A stretch of DNA of 27,814 nucleotides from an uncultured Eubacteriales bacterium. GTDB lineage: Bacteria; Bacillota; Clostridia; Oscillospirales; CAG-382. The DNA is taken from NCBI GenBank assembly GCA_900548115.1, contig URJL01000027.1, positions 1 to 27,814 of the forward strand, written 5' to 3'. The notes under the pieces were generated by a model. That model saw nothing but the letters and a program-made list of their open reading frames with translations, was not told where the DNA came from and ran no database searches. A program made the position numbers and the translations under genes. Below are positions 1 through 7,837 of the stretch, one piece after another (the stretch's first letter is position 1; each line of letters opens with the position of its first letter).

Positions 1-605
1 GCGTCGGAGTGCGCGCCCGCCACTACGCGGTCATATACGCCCGCGGCAAGCGAAATGCTTCCGACTCCCGCGCCGCTTCCCGGTGCGATCGAGAGGGGAG
101 CGGGATAAGTAATGGTGTTGCCTTCGGGCGAATACTTTTCGCTGAAGTTGGTGTCAAAATTCGAATAGGTGACAAAGTCATATCCGTTCGTGAGCAGCAT
201 CGCGCCTTCGTCGGCTTTGATGTTGAGCATGTCGAGATAAAGATGTCCCGCAAATTCCACCGTTTCGCGCCCCGTGAAATCCAGAGTGTTGCCCGAGGGC
301 TTTTTTCCGGTGCCGAGAAGCGTAAGCGAACCTCTTCCCGCAGTATCTTTGAATTCCGAAAGCGGAGCGGTCGCGGCAAAAACGACCTTTCCGCCGTCCT
401 TACCGAGTGCGGCAAGCGCTTCGTTAAAATCTTTGAATGCGGTGTAATTTTTGCCCTCATAGTTCACGCGTCCGAAGTTGCTCACAAAAACGGTCGAAAC
501 GCCGTCGATGTTTTCGACCTGTGCGTCGGCGGCATGAACCGGAAGCAGCACGGACTGAGCGGCAAGGCAAAGAGCCAAAAGTCGCGCCGTTTGTTTCTTC
601 ATCAT
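1..605 (-). CDS. Exported protein, 5' part only (runs off the window)
   Basis: The minus-strand frame is open from an ATG at 605 (second ATG at 602) to the window edge, giving about 201 residues with no stop. The N-terminus has a basic start (MMKKQTAR), a hydrophobic stretch and a likely signal-peptidase site after VHA, so the product should be exported. The mature part alternates short strands and turns rich in G, T and N (for example KVVFAATAPL and GSLTLLGTG), which resembles right-handed beta-helix or adhesin-like surface proteins, but I do not recognise a named family. AAAGGAAA lies 5-8 nt before the two ATGs, and a strong promoter sits directly upstream. The real length and C-terminal anchor lie outside the window. 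Seen: signal peptide and open frame. Inferred: surface role. Confidence 0.75.
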   Translation of the reverse strand, partial: MMKKQTARLLALCLAAQSVLLPVHAADAQVENIDGVSTVFVSNFGRVNYEGKNYTAFKDFNEALAALGKDGGKVVFAATAPLSEFKDTAGRGSLTLLGTGKKPSGNTLDFTGRETVEFAGHLYLDMLNIKADEGAMLLTNGYDFVTYSNFDTNFSEKYSPEGNTITYPAPLSIAPGSGAGVGSISLAAGVYDRVVAGAHSD

Positions 606-645
606 AAAATTTCCTTTCTTTGCATGTCGATTTTTGGGTACTTTT

Positions 646-674
646 ATTATAGCAGGGAAAGACCCGTTTGTCTA
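646..674 (-). promoter_or_regulatory. Sigma-A-type promoter of the exported-protein gene
   Basis: On the minus strand there is TAGACA at 674-669, a 17-bp spacer and TATAAT at 651-646, preceded by TG one base upstream (extended -10). The start point should fall near 639, giving a leader of about 35 nt. The hexamers and spacing are near consensus. A 10-bp direct copy of part of the spacer (AAAGACCCGT) and an inverted repeat flank it; see findings. Confidence 0.8.
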
Positions 675-799
675 TGGGTATTTTCCGTTTTTTATGAAAA
701 AATCCGTTTTTTTCTGATATGAAAAAGTACCCGACGCAAAAAAGGAAAAGACCCGTATCGTTTTTTTCCGAAATTGTAAAGAAAAATACGGCGGGTTTT

Positions 800-1948
800 C
801 TATCTTTCCTTGGTGTACCGCCGATATTTTTCGCGGGCGGACGAGAGGAGCTTTTCGGGATTTTTCTTCCTCGTTTTTTCCTCTGCCGCGGGGAACAGTC
901 CTTTTTCGTAAAGATTTTTCACGATTACCGCCGAAAACGGCAGCAAAAACAGCCCCAAAACTCCGAAAAGCTTTCCGCCCGCATACATGAAAAAGAGTGC
1001 GGACAGCGGGGAAAGCCCCATGACCGAGCCGAGAATGCGCGGCTCGATCCCTTGGCGGATGACAGAGATCACGATATAGAGGATCAAAAGTCCGACCGCA
1101 CTTTTTCCGTCCCCGCCCACCCACTCGAAAAGCGCCCACGGCACCAGCACCGTTCCGCAGCCAAAAACCGGCAGAATGTCGACAAAGGTGACGACAAGCG
1201 CCGCCAGCAGGGCATAATCGCGGCAGATGAACAAAAGCCCTAAAAACAATTCGCAAAAGGTTATAAGCCCGATCGTTCCGTAAACGCGCAGATATCCGCC
1301 CGCAGTATCGCGCAGAGCGGTGCGGAAACCGCAGAGAAGAGTATAGATTTTGTTCGGAAGCCGTGCGCAAAGTACCTTGTCGAGTTCCTCCTTTTGCGCG
1401 GTAAAATAGCAGGAGGCAAGGACGCCGACGGCAAAGGCAAGAAGAAAACGAGGCACCGACAAAACGATCGACGGGAGCGTCTCGGCGGCAAACGACGAGA
1501 GCTTCTCCGATAAAGTCGGCAGAGCCTTTTCGGCAAAAAGAAGAATTTTATCCGAAAAGGGAAGAGAAGCAAGCGTTCCTTTCACCGTGTCGGAAAGCGA
1601 CGCGACCCGCTCGGGAAGCGTATCGAAAAGTCCGCTTGCCGCCGTAAAAAATCCCGTCGCCTCACGCGCAAGACGCGCGGCGGCAATGTAGACAAACGAA
1701 AAAAGCGCCGCGAAAAAAGTAAGCACGATCGGCACACAGACGAGCTTCGGAGATAGGTGAAAGGTATCGGCAAGATACTTTGTCGGCGCATGCAAAACCG
1801 AAGAGATCGCGCGGGCGAGAAGAAAGGGAAGAAGGATCGAGAAAAAAATGCCGCCGAAGCGCGACAGAAAGAAAAAACCGAGCAAGGACAGCGCGGCGAT
1901 GTAAAAAATGTTTGCAAGCTTTGAGGTGAATTCGGAAGAATAAAGCAT
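800..1948 (-). CDS. AI-2E family permease, YtvI-like
   Basis: The product has 382 residues, usual for the AI-2E/PerM family, with about seven or eight hydrophobic segments. The family signature near residue 240 is present as VDILPVFGCGT, followed by an IRQGIEPRILG-type motif. Members are integral membrane proteins; B. subtilis YtvI is linked to sporulation, and other members export small molecules or ions, so the substrate cannot be named. The C-terminal tail (about 35 residues) is Lys/Arg-rich and probably cytosolic. GGGGG lies about 6 nt before the ATG. The gene is divergent from hom over an AT-rich 154-bp gap. A minus-strand TTACAA (2021-2016) with TATAAA or TAAACA below it could be its promoter, but spacing is ambiguous. 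The family is clear; the YtvI sub-assignment is an inference. Confidence 0.85.
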   Translation of the reverse strand: MLYSSEFTSKLANIFYIAALSLLGFFFLSRFGGIFFSILLPFLLARAISSVLHAPTKYLADTFHLSPKLVCVPIVLTFFAALFSFVYIAAARLAREATGFFTAASGLFDTLPERVASLSDTVKGTLASLPFSDKILLFAEKALPTLSEKLSSFAAETLPSIVLSVPRFLLAFAVGVLASCYFTAQKEELDKVLCARLPNKIYTLLCGFRTALRDTAGGYLRVYGTIGLITFCELFLGLLFICRDYALLAALVVTFVDILPVFGCGTVLVPWALFEWVGGDGKSAVGLLILYIVISVIRQGIEPRILGSVMGLSPLSALFFMYAGGKLFGVLGLFLLPFSAVIVKNLYEKGLFPAAEEKTRKKNPEKLLSSAREKYRRYTKER

Positions 1949-2009
1949 AACGTCCCCCGTGCCGATCGGTACAATTTGAATTTTTGTATATTTGTTTATA
2001 AAATAACGG

Positions 2010-2038
2010 TTGATTTTGTAACGGAAACATGATACAAT
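2010..2038 (+). promoter_or_regulatory. Sigma-A-type promoter of hom
   Basis: TTGATT at 2010-2015, a 17-bp spacer and TACAAT at 2033-2038 predict a start near 2045 and a leader of about 58 nt. The leader holds a small GGCG/CGCC hairpin (2057-2071). The nearest Shine-Dalgarno-like GGAAAGGA ends about 14 nt before the ATG, longer than usual here. Confidence 0.75.
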
Positions 2039-2102
2039 TAAACATTAAAATAAAAGGCGGATTATTCGCCGTGAAACAAACGGAAAGGACAAAAACGATT
2101 TT

Positions 2103-3287
2103 ATGATACAGATTGCAATTTTGGGCTTCGGCGTCGTCGGTTCGGGCGTTGCCGAGGTGATTCGCGAAAACGGTAAGGAGCTTTCCGAAAAGCTGTGCGG
2201 CGAGCACCTCAACGTAAAATACATTCTCGATCGCCGCTCCTTCCCCGAGCATGAGCTGGGCGACCGCGTTACGATGGATTTCGACAGAATCTTAAACGAC
2301 CCCGAGGTCGTGATGGTGGTCGAGACGATGGGCGGTTCGCACCCTGCGTACGAATTTTCCAAGCGCGCGATTTTGGCGGGTAAAAACGTCGTGACCTCCA
2401 ACAAAGAGGTCGTCGCAAACTTCGGAACCGAGCTTTTGGCTCTTGCGCGCGACAACAACGTGAATTATCTTTTCGAAGCCAGCGTCGGCGGCGGAATTCC
2501 GATCATCCGTCCCCTGTGGCAGTGCCTTGCCGCCAATCGCATCACGTCGATCGCGGGCATTCTCAACGGCACGACCAACTTTATCTTAACCAAAATGATC
2601 GAAGAAAACATGGATTTCGAACAGGCGCTGAAGATCGCGCAGTCACTCGGCTACGCCGAGGCGAATCCCGCCGCTGATGTCGAGGGAACCGACACCTGCC
2701 GCAAGATCTGCATTCTTTCGAGCCTTGCTTTCGGTTATCAGATCCGCCCCGAGGAGGTCGCCTGCGAGGGCATTACACACATAACCATCGCCGATGTCGA
2801 GGCGGCACAGTCGCTCGGCTATGCCGTAAAGCTTCTCGGGCGCGCGGAAAAGACCGACGCGGGCGTCTATATCGTCACAGCGCCGCACCTTGTATCGAAA
2901 GAGCTTCTCATGGCGGGTGTGCGCGATGTGTACAACGCCATCACCGTTTGCGGAAACGCCGTCGGCGACGTGCTGTTTTACGGTCGGGGTGCGGGCAAGC
3001 TCCCGACGGCAAGCGCCGTTGTCGCCGATATCGTGGATATTGCGCGCGAATGCAAAAAGGCGATCACCTGGTCGGTTGCCGAAGAGGGGGTCGTTATTGA
3101 TCCGAAAACATACCTCTGCCGCTTCATGCTTCGCACCGAAAGCGAAGAGCTTTTTGCCCGTTTTGCGCCGAAGCACTTTTTCCGCAACGGCAAGGCGGCG
3201 GCGTTTATCACCGAGCCGATGAGCGAGAACGAGCTTTGCGAAAAATGCGCGGGTCTTTCCGTGCTTTCCAAGATTCGGGTTCTTTAA
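2103..3287 (+). CDS. hom: Homoserine dehydrogenase
   Basis: This enzyme reduces aspartate semialdehyde to L-homoserine with NAD(P)H in the threonine/methionine pathway. The 394-residue product begins with a Rossmann nucleotide-binding motif (GFGVVGSGVAE, residues 8-18). It has the NKEVVA segment near residue 100, the NGTTNFILTKM signature, and the GYAEANPAADVEG substrate-binding block with the following D and K residues expected at the active site. The tail after about residue 330 is shorter than the ACT domain of B. subtilis Hom (whole protein about 430 aa). It may be a reduced regulatory domain, so feedback control by threonine may differ. The gene has its own promoter, and no thrB or thrC is adjacent. 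The ATG at 2103 is the only start that keeps the Rossmann N-terminus intact. Confidence 0.95.
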   Translation: MIQIAILGFGVVGSGVAEVIRENGKELSEKLCGEHLNVKYILDRRSFPEHELGDRVTMDFDRILNDPEVVMVVETMGGSHPAYEFSKRAILAGKNVVTSNKEVVANFGTELLALARDNNVNYLFEASVGGGIPIIRPLWQCLAANRITSIAGILNGTTNFILTKMIEENMDFEQALKIAQSLGYAEANPAADVEGTDTCRKICILSSLAFGYQIRPEEVACEGITHITIADVEAAQSLGYAVKLLGRAEKTDAGVYIVTAPHLVSKELLMAGVRDVYNAITVCGNAVGDVLFYGRGAGKLPTASAVVADIVDIARECKKAITWSVAEEGVVIDPKTYLCRFMLRTESEELFARFAPKHFFRNGKAAAFITEPMSENELCEKCAGLSVLSKIRVL

Positions 3288-3357
3288 ATAGTATAGACCG
3301 CGAAACGGCTTTTAATCAAAATCAAGCACAATACCAATCGAAAAGGAGGTATTATTC

Positions 3358-4452
3358 GTGAGCGACGGAAAGAAAAACAACTGCCCCGGCGAATGCGGTA
3401 AGGGAAAGCCGGATCCCCGCGCGGGCAGCGTCGGCGGTCAGGCGGTTCTGGAGGGGGTAATGATGCGCGCCGGAAATCGCGTCGCCCTTTCGGTGCGCGG
3501 CACCGACGGCAATATCAAGACCGATGTGGAGGAAATGACCCCGCCCGACAAAAAGCATTCGATCCTGCGACTCCCGCTTATTCGCGGCGTTGTCAATTTT
3601 GTCACCATGATGAAGCTTTCGATCCGCATTATGAACAAGTCGGTCGAGATGCTGGGCTTGGAGGAAGAGGAGGAGCCCTCCAAATTCGAAAAATGGATGG
3701 ATAAGCATTTCGGCAAGAGCGTTACGGCAGTCGCGACGGTGATCGGAACGGTCCTTGGGCTTGCTCTTTCGATCTTTCTTTTTATGTATATCCCGACCGT
3801 CACATCCAACGCGATCTTCGGAGCGGAGCTTGGATCCGGAATGCGTCTTTTGAAGAGCGCTTTCAACGGCGTCTTTAAAATCGTAATTTTCCTTGTGTAT
3901 ATTGCCCTTGTCGGTCTTATTCCCGACATCAAGCGGACGTTTCAGTACCATGGCGCGGAGCACAAAAGCGTCTTTTGCCATGAAGCCTATCTTCCGCTTA
4001 CGGTGGAAAACGTGAAAAAGCAGTCGCGCTTTCATCCCCGCTGCGGGACGAGCTTTCTCGTTGTGATGATGATCATCGGCATTTTCGTCGGCTTTTTTTT
4101 CGTAAACATCGAAAACAATCTCTTGCAGACGGCGCTTCGCCTTCTTACCCTTCCCGTTGTGGTGGGACTGGGATACGAGTTTATCCGCTACGCGGGACGG
4201 CACGATAATCTTTTGGTCAAAATTCTCTCCGCTCCCGGGCTTTGGATCCAGCGTCTGACGACCAAAGAACCCGATGAAAAGCAAATGGAGGTCGCGATCC
4301 GCTCGCTTATGGCGGCGCTTCCTGACGACTATCCCGAGATCCGCACGATTTTGGCGGCGCAGGAGAAGGAATCCGAAGAGGATTCTCAAGAAAAAACCGA
4401 AAATCAATCGAACGGGAACGGGGACACGACCTCGGACGAAGAAAACGCATGA
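3358..4452 (+). CDS. yqhQ: DUF1385 membrane protein YqhQ
   Basis: The 364-residue product carries the DUF1385 hallmarks: VGGQAVLEGVMMR near residue 25, a YHGAEHKSVFCHE block near 200 and HPRCGTSFL near 225. There are four hydrophobic segments (about 122-148, 178-195, 230-250 and 262-280) and an acidic, Glu/Ser-rich tail. The family is widespread in Firmicutes and usually sits beside prmC and prfA; its biochemical role is unknown. The start is GTG at 3358, chosen because AAAAGGAGG (3341-3349) is placed about 9 nt before it. Its TGA overlaps the ATG of prmC by 4 nt, indicating translational coupling. The 70-nt gap after hom has only a weak CCG/CGG-TTTT hairpin, so read-through from hom is possible. 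Confidence 0.92.
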   Translation: MSDGKKNNCPGECGKGKPDPRAGSVGGQAVLEGVMMRAGNRVALSVRGTDGNIKTDVEEMTPPDKKHSILRLPLIRGVVNFVTMMKLSIRIMNKSVEMLGLEEEEEPSKFEKWMDKHFGKSVTAVATVIGTVLGLALSIFLFMYIPTVTSNAIFGAELGSGMRLLKSAFNGVFKIVIFLVYIALVGLIPDIKRTFQYHGAEHKSVFCHEAYLPLTVENVKKQSRFHPRCGTSFLVVMMIIGIFVGFFFVNIENNLLQTALRLLTLPVVVGLGYEFIRYAGRHDNLLVKILSAPGLWIQRLTTKEPDEKQMEVAIRSLMAALPDDYPEIRTILAAQEKESEEDSQEKTENQSNGNGDTTSDEENA

Positions 4453-5309
4453 CGGGGCGCGAATTTCTGCACCTTGCCGCAGGTAAGATCTACGATACCG
4501 CGCCGCCCGAACAGAAGGAGCGCGACACCGCGTCGTTTGAGGCGCGCGCGCTTCTCTTTCATTTCTCCGAACTTTCACGCGAGTCGCTTCCGCTGCGCGC
4601 CGATGAGACTTTTTCCGCCGATACCGAAAAAGCGCTTCTTTCGGCGCTGGAGGAAAAATGCGCGGGGCGGCCTCTTCAATATATTCTCGGCGAATGGGAG
4701 TTTTACGGGCTTCCGATGGCGTGCGGCGAGGGATGTCTCATTCCCCGTCCCGAGACCGAGCTCCTGACCGAATATGTGTCCAAAAATCTTCCGCGAAACG
4801 GACGCTTTCTCGAGCTTTGCACGGGGAGCGGCTGTATTCCGACGGCGCTGCTTGCGACTCGCCCCGACCTTTGCGCCGCGGCGATCGATCTTTCGAAAGA
4901 TGCGCTTTTCTATGCCGAAAAAAATTGTGATCGATATAACCTTTGCGATCGGCTGACGCTTGTTTGCGCCGATGTTCGGACTTTTTCGCCCGAGGGGCTG
5001 TTTGACGCGGTCGTTTCAAACCCGCCGTATATTCGCTCGGGGGATATGAAAAAGCTCTCGAGCGAGGTGCTGCGCGAGCCGCATATGGCGCTGGACGGCG
5101 GGGAGGACGGGCTTTTCTTCTATCGCGTTATCGTCCGCCGATTTCAATCCGTTCTTCGCCCCGACGGCTTTTTTGCCTTTGAAGCGGGCGAGGACACCGC
5201 AGCGGGCGTTCGGGACATTTTGGAATCTGAGGGCTTTTCGTCGGAAACGATTCCCGACTACAGCGGCATTATGCGGGTGGTTGCCGGAAGACGAAAGGAG
5301 AAAGTATGA
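4449..5309 (+). CDS. prmC: Release factor glutamine methyltransferase
   Basis: PrmC methylates the glutamine of the GGQ motif of release factors RF1 and RF2 using S-adenosylmethionine. The 286-residue length is typical. It shows the SAM motif I (ELCTGSGC, near residue 122), the acidic loop around AAIDLSKDAL, and the catalytic NPPY (SNPPYIRS, near 190). The N-terminal helical substrate domain covers about the first 90 residues. It starts inside the yqhQ stop (ATGA) and ends in another ATGA shared with the next gene, so the three are almost certainly translated from one mRNA. The prfA gene that normally follows is missing here and is replaced by a pentapeptide-repeat gene. Confidence 0.95.
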   Translation: MTGREFLHLAAGKIYDTAPPEQKERDTASFEARALLFHFSELSRESLPLRADETFSADTEKALLSALEEKCAGRPLQYILGEWEFYGLPMACGEGCLIPRPETELLTEYVSKNLPRNGRFLELCTGSGCIPTALLATRPDLCAAAIDLSKDALFYAEKNCDRYNLCDRLTLVCADVRTFSPEGLFDAVVSNPPYIRSGDMKKLSSEVLREPHMALDGGEDGLFFYRVIVRRFQSVLRPDGFFAFEAGEDTAAGVRDILESEGFSSETIPDYSGIMRVVAGRRKEKV

Positions 5310-5950
5310 GTGCGAAAAAAGCGGTCGTTCCGACCGAACGCGAGGAAGCTCTTGCGCTTTCGCTTGAATACTGCCGCCGGGAGGAAATTCCCTATGAGCG
5401 AAAGGAAGCGATCGGAATGCGTGCGGCGGGAGATTTTGCGGGAACGGCAGTGGTTTTTTGCCGTTTTTCCTCATGCGTTCTTGCCGATTGCGATTTTTCC
5501 CGCTCCTCTTTCACCGACACGACTTTTTGCGGCTGCGATCTGTCGAACAGTAATTTTGCCGACGCCTATTTTTCGAATTGCCGTTTCGAGGACTGCAAAT
5601 TGCTCGGTGCACGGCTGAACGGAAGCATTGAGCACGGCACGGTCTTTTCCGATTGCAATTTAACGCTTTCCTCTTTTTCCGAAACCAAGTTCTCCGATGC
5701 GGAGTTTTCCGACTGCCTTATGCGCGACGCGGTTTTGTCTGCCTGCATAATGAAAAAAACAGTCCTGCATCGCTGTCGGCTGCAGGGCTGTTCGTTTTTT
5801 CATACGTCTCTTGCGGGAATCGATCTTACCGACAACGACATTGGCGAGATCGTTCTCTCGCAGAGCGTTTCGGAGCTACGCGGCGCGATTTTGTCGTCCG
5901 AGCAGTGTGAGGTAATCGCCCGCCTTTTGGGGGTCCGCGTCAAGTCTTGA
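5306..5950 (+). CDS. Cys-rich pentapeptide-repeat protein, Qnr/McbG-like
   Basis: The 214-residue product has tandem five-residue repeats of A(D/N)xx-F/L type from about residue 48 to 190 (for example VLADCDFSRSSF and FADAYFSNCRF), which should fold as a right-handed quadrilateral beta-helix. It ends with a helix (LRGAILSSEQC to LLGVRV) like the dimerising end of Qnr and EfsQnr proteins, which are about 218 aa. Those proteins mimic DNA and protect gyrase from quinolones or peptide toxins. That function is possible here but not shown. Fourteen cysteines, mostly in the repeats, are unusual. It is coupled to prmC by ATGA. The gene contains a terminator-like hairpin at 5758-5800 and its stop overlaps the convergent lacI stop. 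Confidence 0.8.
   Translation: MSAKKAVVPTEREEALALSLEYCRREEIPYERKEAIGMRAAGDFAGTAVVFCRFSSCVLADCDFSRSSFTDTTFCGCDLSNSNFADAYFSNCRFEDCKLLGARLNGSIEHGTVFSDCNLTLSSFSETKFSDAEFSDCLMRDAVLSACIMKKTVLHRCRLQGCSFFHTSLAGIDLTDNDIGEIVLSQSVSELRGAILSSEQCEVIARLLGVRVKS
5758..5800. terminator. Bidirectional terminator-like hairpin inside the pentapeptide gene
   Basis: Arms AACAGTCCTGCA (5758-5769) and TGCAGGGCTGTT (5781-5792) form a 12-bp stem with one G-U wobble around an 11-nt loop. On the plus strand it is followed by CG and six T. On the minus strand the stem is followed directly by seven T (complement of 5753-5759). The minus-strand version is the better terminator and lies about 140 nt past the lacI stop. The plus-strand version would cut the pentapeptide mRNA before its stop codon. 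Confidence 0.55.
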
Positions 5951-6923
5951 TTTTTAAAACCGAGCTTCGCTCGACGAGCGCACACGGGATCGCGATCGAG
6001 ATCGGCGCTCTTTGTGCTTTCGGATCTTTCAGACGGTCAAGAAGCAGACGCAGCGCTTCGTCGCAAAGCCGCTCGACGTCATGCCGAAGGGTCGTCAGCG
6101 GCGTGTCGAGATACTTTGAGGTCGGAATGTCGTTGATCCCGATGACCGAGATGTTCTCCGGAACGCGAACCCCCGCCCTGCGAAGCGTGCTGATCAGCCC
6201 GTAGGCGATCTCATCGTAGGCGCAGATGACCGCCGTCGGACGGACGGGATTTTCAAGCAGCTTTTCCGCGGCACGCTTTCCCGAAAGCTCGAATCGTCCC
6301 TTCTCGCAGAATACGAACTCTGCGGGGCAATCAAGACATTGCGCCTCGAGCGCCTGAAGAAAATATGCCTCTTTTGCGCGCGTAAGCGGCTCCCCCGCAA
6401 AGGCGACGGAGCGATGTCCCATATCCGTAAGATACGAGACAATGTCCGAAAGTCCGCTTTCATAATCGTTGTAAACGCAGTCGCATTTTTTCGTGCGCGT
6501 CAGATAAACCGTCGGAAGAGAGCTCGGAAGCAAAACGCTTTCCTCGCTGTCCAGTGAAAGGACTCCGTCGATCGCACTTTCCGCAACGCAGCGGCGCAGA
6601 ATGTCGCTTTGGCGGTTGTTGTCGAATTCCGAAATGAAAACCGACGCCTTTCCGCCTGTTTCGGTAATTTTGCGGCAAAGGTTTGTGACGATCTCGGAAT
6701 AATAAACGCTGATGATCTCGGGGCAGATAATGCCGACGGTAGGATTGTCGGTTTTGCGGTTTTCGAGCTTGCGGCGCTTGTTTTCGCTGAAATAACCGAG
6801 CGTCTCCGCCGCGCTCAGAACAAGACGCTTTGTTTCGTCGCTTACGTCCTTACTGTTGGTCAGCGCCTTGGAGGCGGTGGAAACCGAAACGCCCGCAAGG
6901 CGGGCAACCTTTTGAAGTGTCAT
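5940..6923 (-). CDS. LacI family transcriptional regulator
   Basis: The 327-residue product starts with a LacI helix-turn-helix (MTLQKVARLAGVSVSTASKAL), followed by a hinge and a periplasmic-binding-protein-like sugar or effector domain (VGIICPEI, SVIGINDIP, TTLRHDVERL). It should bind DNA as a dimer and respond to a small ligand. I chose the ATG at 6923 because it gives the exact family N-terminus and has GGAG about 8 nt upstream; an in-frame ATG farther upstream (7010) would add a non-homologous leader and overlap the neighbour. The divergent amidohydrolase gene is the obvious regulatory target. Its stop lies inside an 11-bp palindrome shared with the convergent pentapeptide gene. Confidence 0.9.
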   Translation of the reverse strand: MTLQKVARLAGVSVSTASKALTNSKDVSDETKRLVLSAAETLGYFSENKRRKLENRKTDNPTVGIICPEIISVYYSEIVTNLCRKITETGGKASVFISEFDNNRQSDILRRCVAESAIDGVLSLDSEESVLLPSSLPTVYLTRTKKCDCVYNDYESGLSDIVSYLTDMGHRSVAFAGEPLTRAKEAYFLQALEAQCLDCPAEFVFCEKGRFELSGKRAAEKLLENPVRPTAVICAYDEIAYGLISTLRRAGVRVPENISVIGINDIPTSKYLDTPLTTLRHDVERLCDEALRLLLDRLKDPKAQRAPISIAIPCALVERSSVLKIKT

Positions 6924-6949
6924 AAAATAAACTCCGTTTGAATCAGAAC

Positions 6950-6963
6950 TGCAATCGATGAAA
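6950..6963. promoter_or_regulatory. Possible LacI-family operator (cre-like)
   Basis: TGCAATCGATGAAA matches the cre/LacI-type pattern TGWAANCGNTNWCA at 12 of 14 positions, with the central CG. It lies between the divergent lacI and amidohydrolase starts (27 and 46 bp away), where an autoregulatory operator would be expected. No strong -10/-35 pair was found beside it. A separate perfect palindrome, CCGCTTGCGG (6984-6993), precedes the amidohydrolase ribosome site and could be a second site or an mRNA hairpin. Weak evidence. Confidence 0.3.
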
Positions 6964-7008
6964 AACACAGCAGGCGAATAAAACCGCTTGCGGAAAGGAT
7001 GAACAACC

Positions 7009-7824
7009 ATGAAGCATTATCGAACCGTGGACGCCCATTGTCACATTTACCCCGATAAGATCGCGCTGAAAGCCACGGCGGGAACGGGAAAGTTTTACGG
7101 GATCGACATGTGTTACGACGGCACGGTCGGGACTCTTTTGAAGGAAGGAGAGGGAGTGATCGACCATTATGTCGTACAGTCGGTAGCGACGACACCCGAG
7201 CAGGTATCGTCGATCAATCATTTCATCGCCGCGACCGTGAAGGAAAGCGGCGGGAAAATGACCGGTCTCGGTACGCTTCACCCCGACAGCCCCAATATTA
7301 AGAAAGACGTGGAGGAGATCCTCGCGCTCGGTCTGCACGGCGTAAAGCTTCATCCCGATATACAGGGCTTTAAAATGGACGATTACCGCTGTCTGAGGAT
7401 CTACGACGAGTGCGAGGGCAAGCTTCCGATCCTTATGCATATGGGCGACAAACGGTACGATATGTCCAACCCCAACCGTTTGGCGCCGCTTCTCGAAATT
7501 TATGCCGACCTTACGGTCGTCGGCGCGCATTTCGGCGGTTATTCGGTCTGGGATCAAGCCGAAAAGTACCTTCCCGGACACAAAAATCTTTTTGTTGACT
7601 GCTCCTCATGTTTTTTTGCCATGAGTGATGAGGAGATTCGGCATTACATCCGTCTTTTCGGTGCCGACCGCGTTCTTTTCGGGACCGATTATCCCATGTG
7701 GAAGGTAAAACCCGAGGTCGACCGCCTTTTGTCGCTCGGACTTTCCGACGACGAATACGAGGCGATCTTCCACGAGAATGCCGAGAGAGTATACAAGATC
7801 GGAAAAGACGCGCTTTCGGTATAA
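7009..7824 (+). CDS. Amidohydrolase family 2 (TIM-barrel metal-dependent hydrolase)
   Basis: The 271-residue protein has the metal-ligand pattern of amidohydrolase_2 enzymes: HCH at residues 10-12 (VDAHCHIYPD), GVKLHPD near 105, ILMHMGD near 143, GAHFGG near 169 and FGTDYPM near 223. Relatives hydrolyse or decarboxylate cyclic or aromatic acids, so the substrate cannot be called. GGAAAGGA precedes the ATG by about 9 nt. The gene is divergent from a LacI regulator and convergent with an AraC regulator only 13 bp away, which suggests inducible catabolism. No clear terminator follows it until the plus-strand hairpin at 8668. Confidence 0.85.
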   Translation: MKHYRTVDAHCHIYPDKIALKATAGTGKFYGIDMCYDGTVGTLLKEGEGVIDHYVVQSVATTPEQVSSINHFIAATVKESGGKMTGLGTLHPDSPNIKKDVEEILALGLHGVKLHPDIQGFKMDDYRCLRIYDECEGKLPILMHMGDKRYDMSNPNRLAPLLEIYADLTVVGAHFGGYSVWDQAEKYLPGHKNLFVDCSSCFFAMSDEEIRHYIRLFGADRVLFGTDYPMWKVKPEVDRLLSLGLSDDEYEAIFHENAERVYKIGKDALSV

Positions 7825-7837
7825 GATCTTGAAAAAG

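Noticed and set aside
9..722. Long plus-strand open frame over the first gene
   Set aside because: It is the shadow of the minus-strand exported-protein gene, which has the signal peptide, ribosome site and promoter; the plus frame has none and a basic, low-information sequence.
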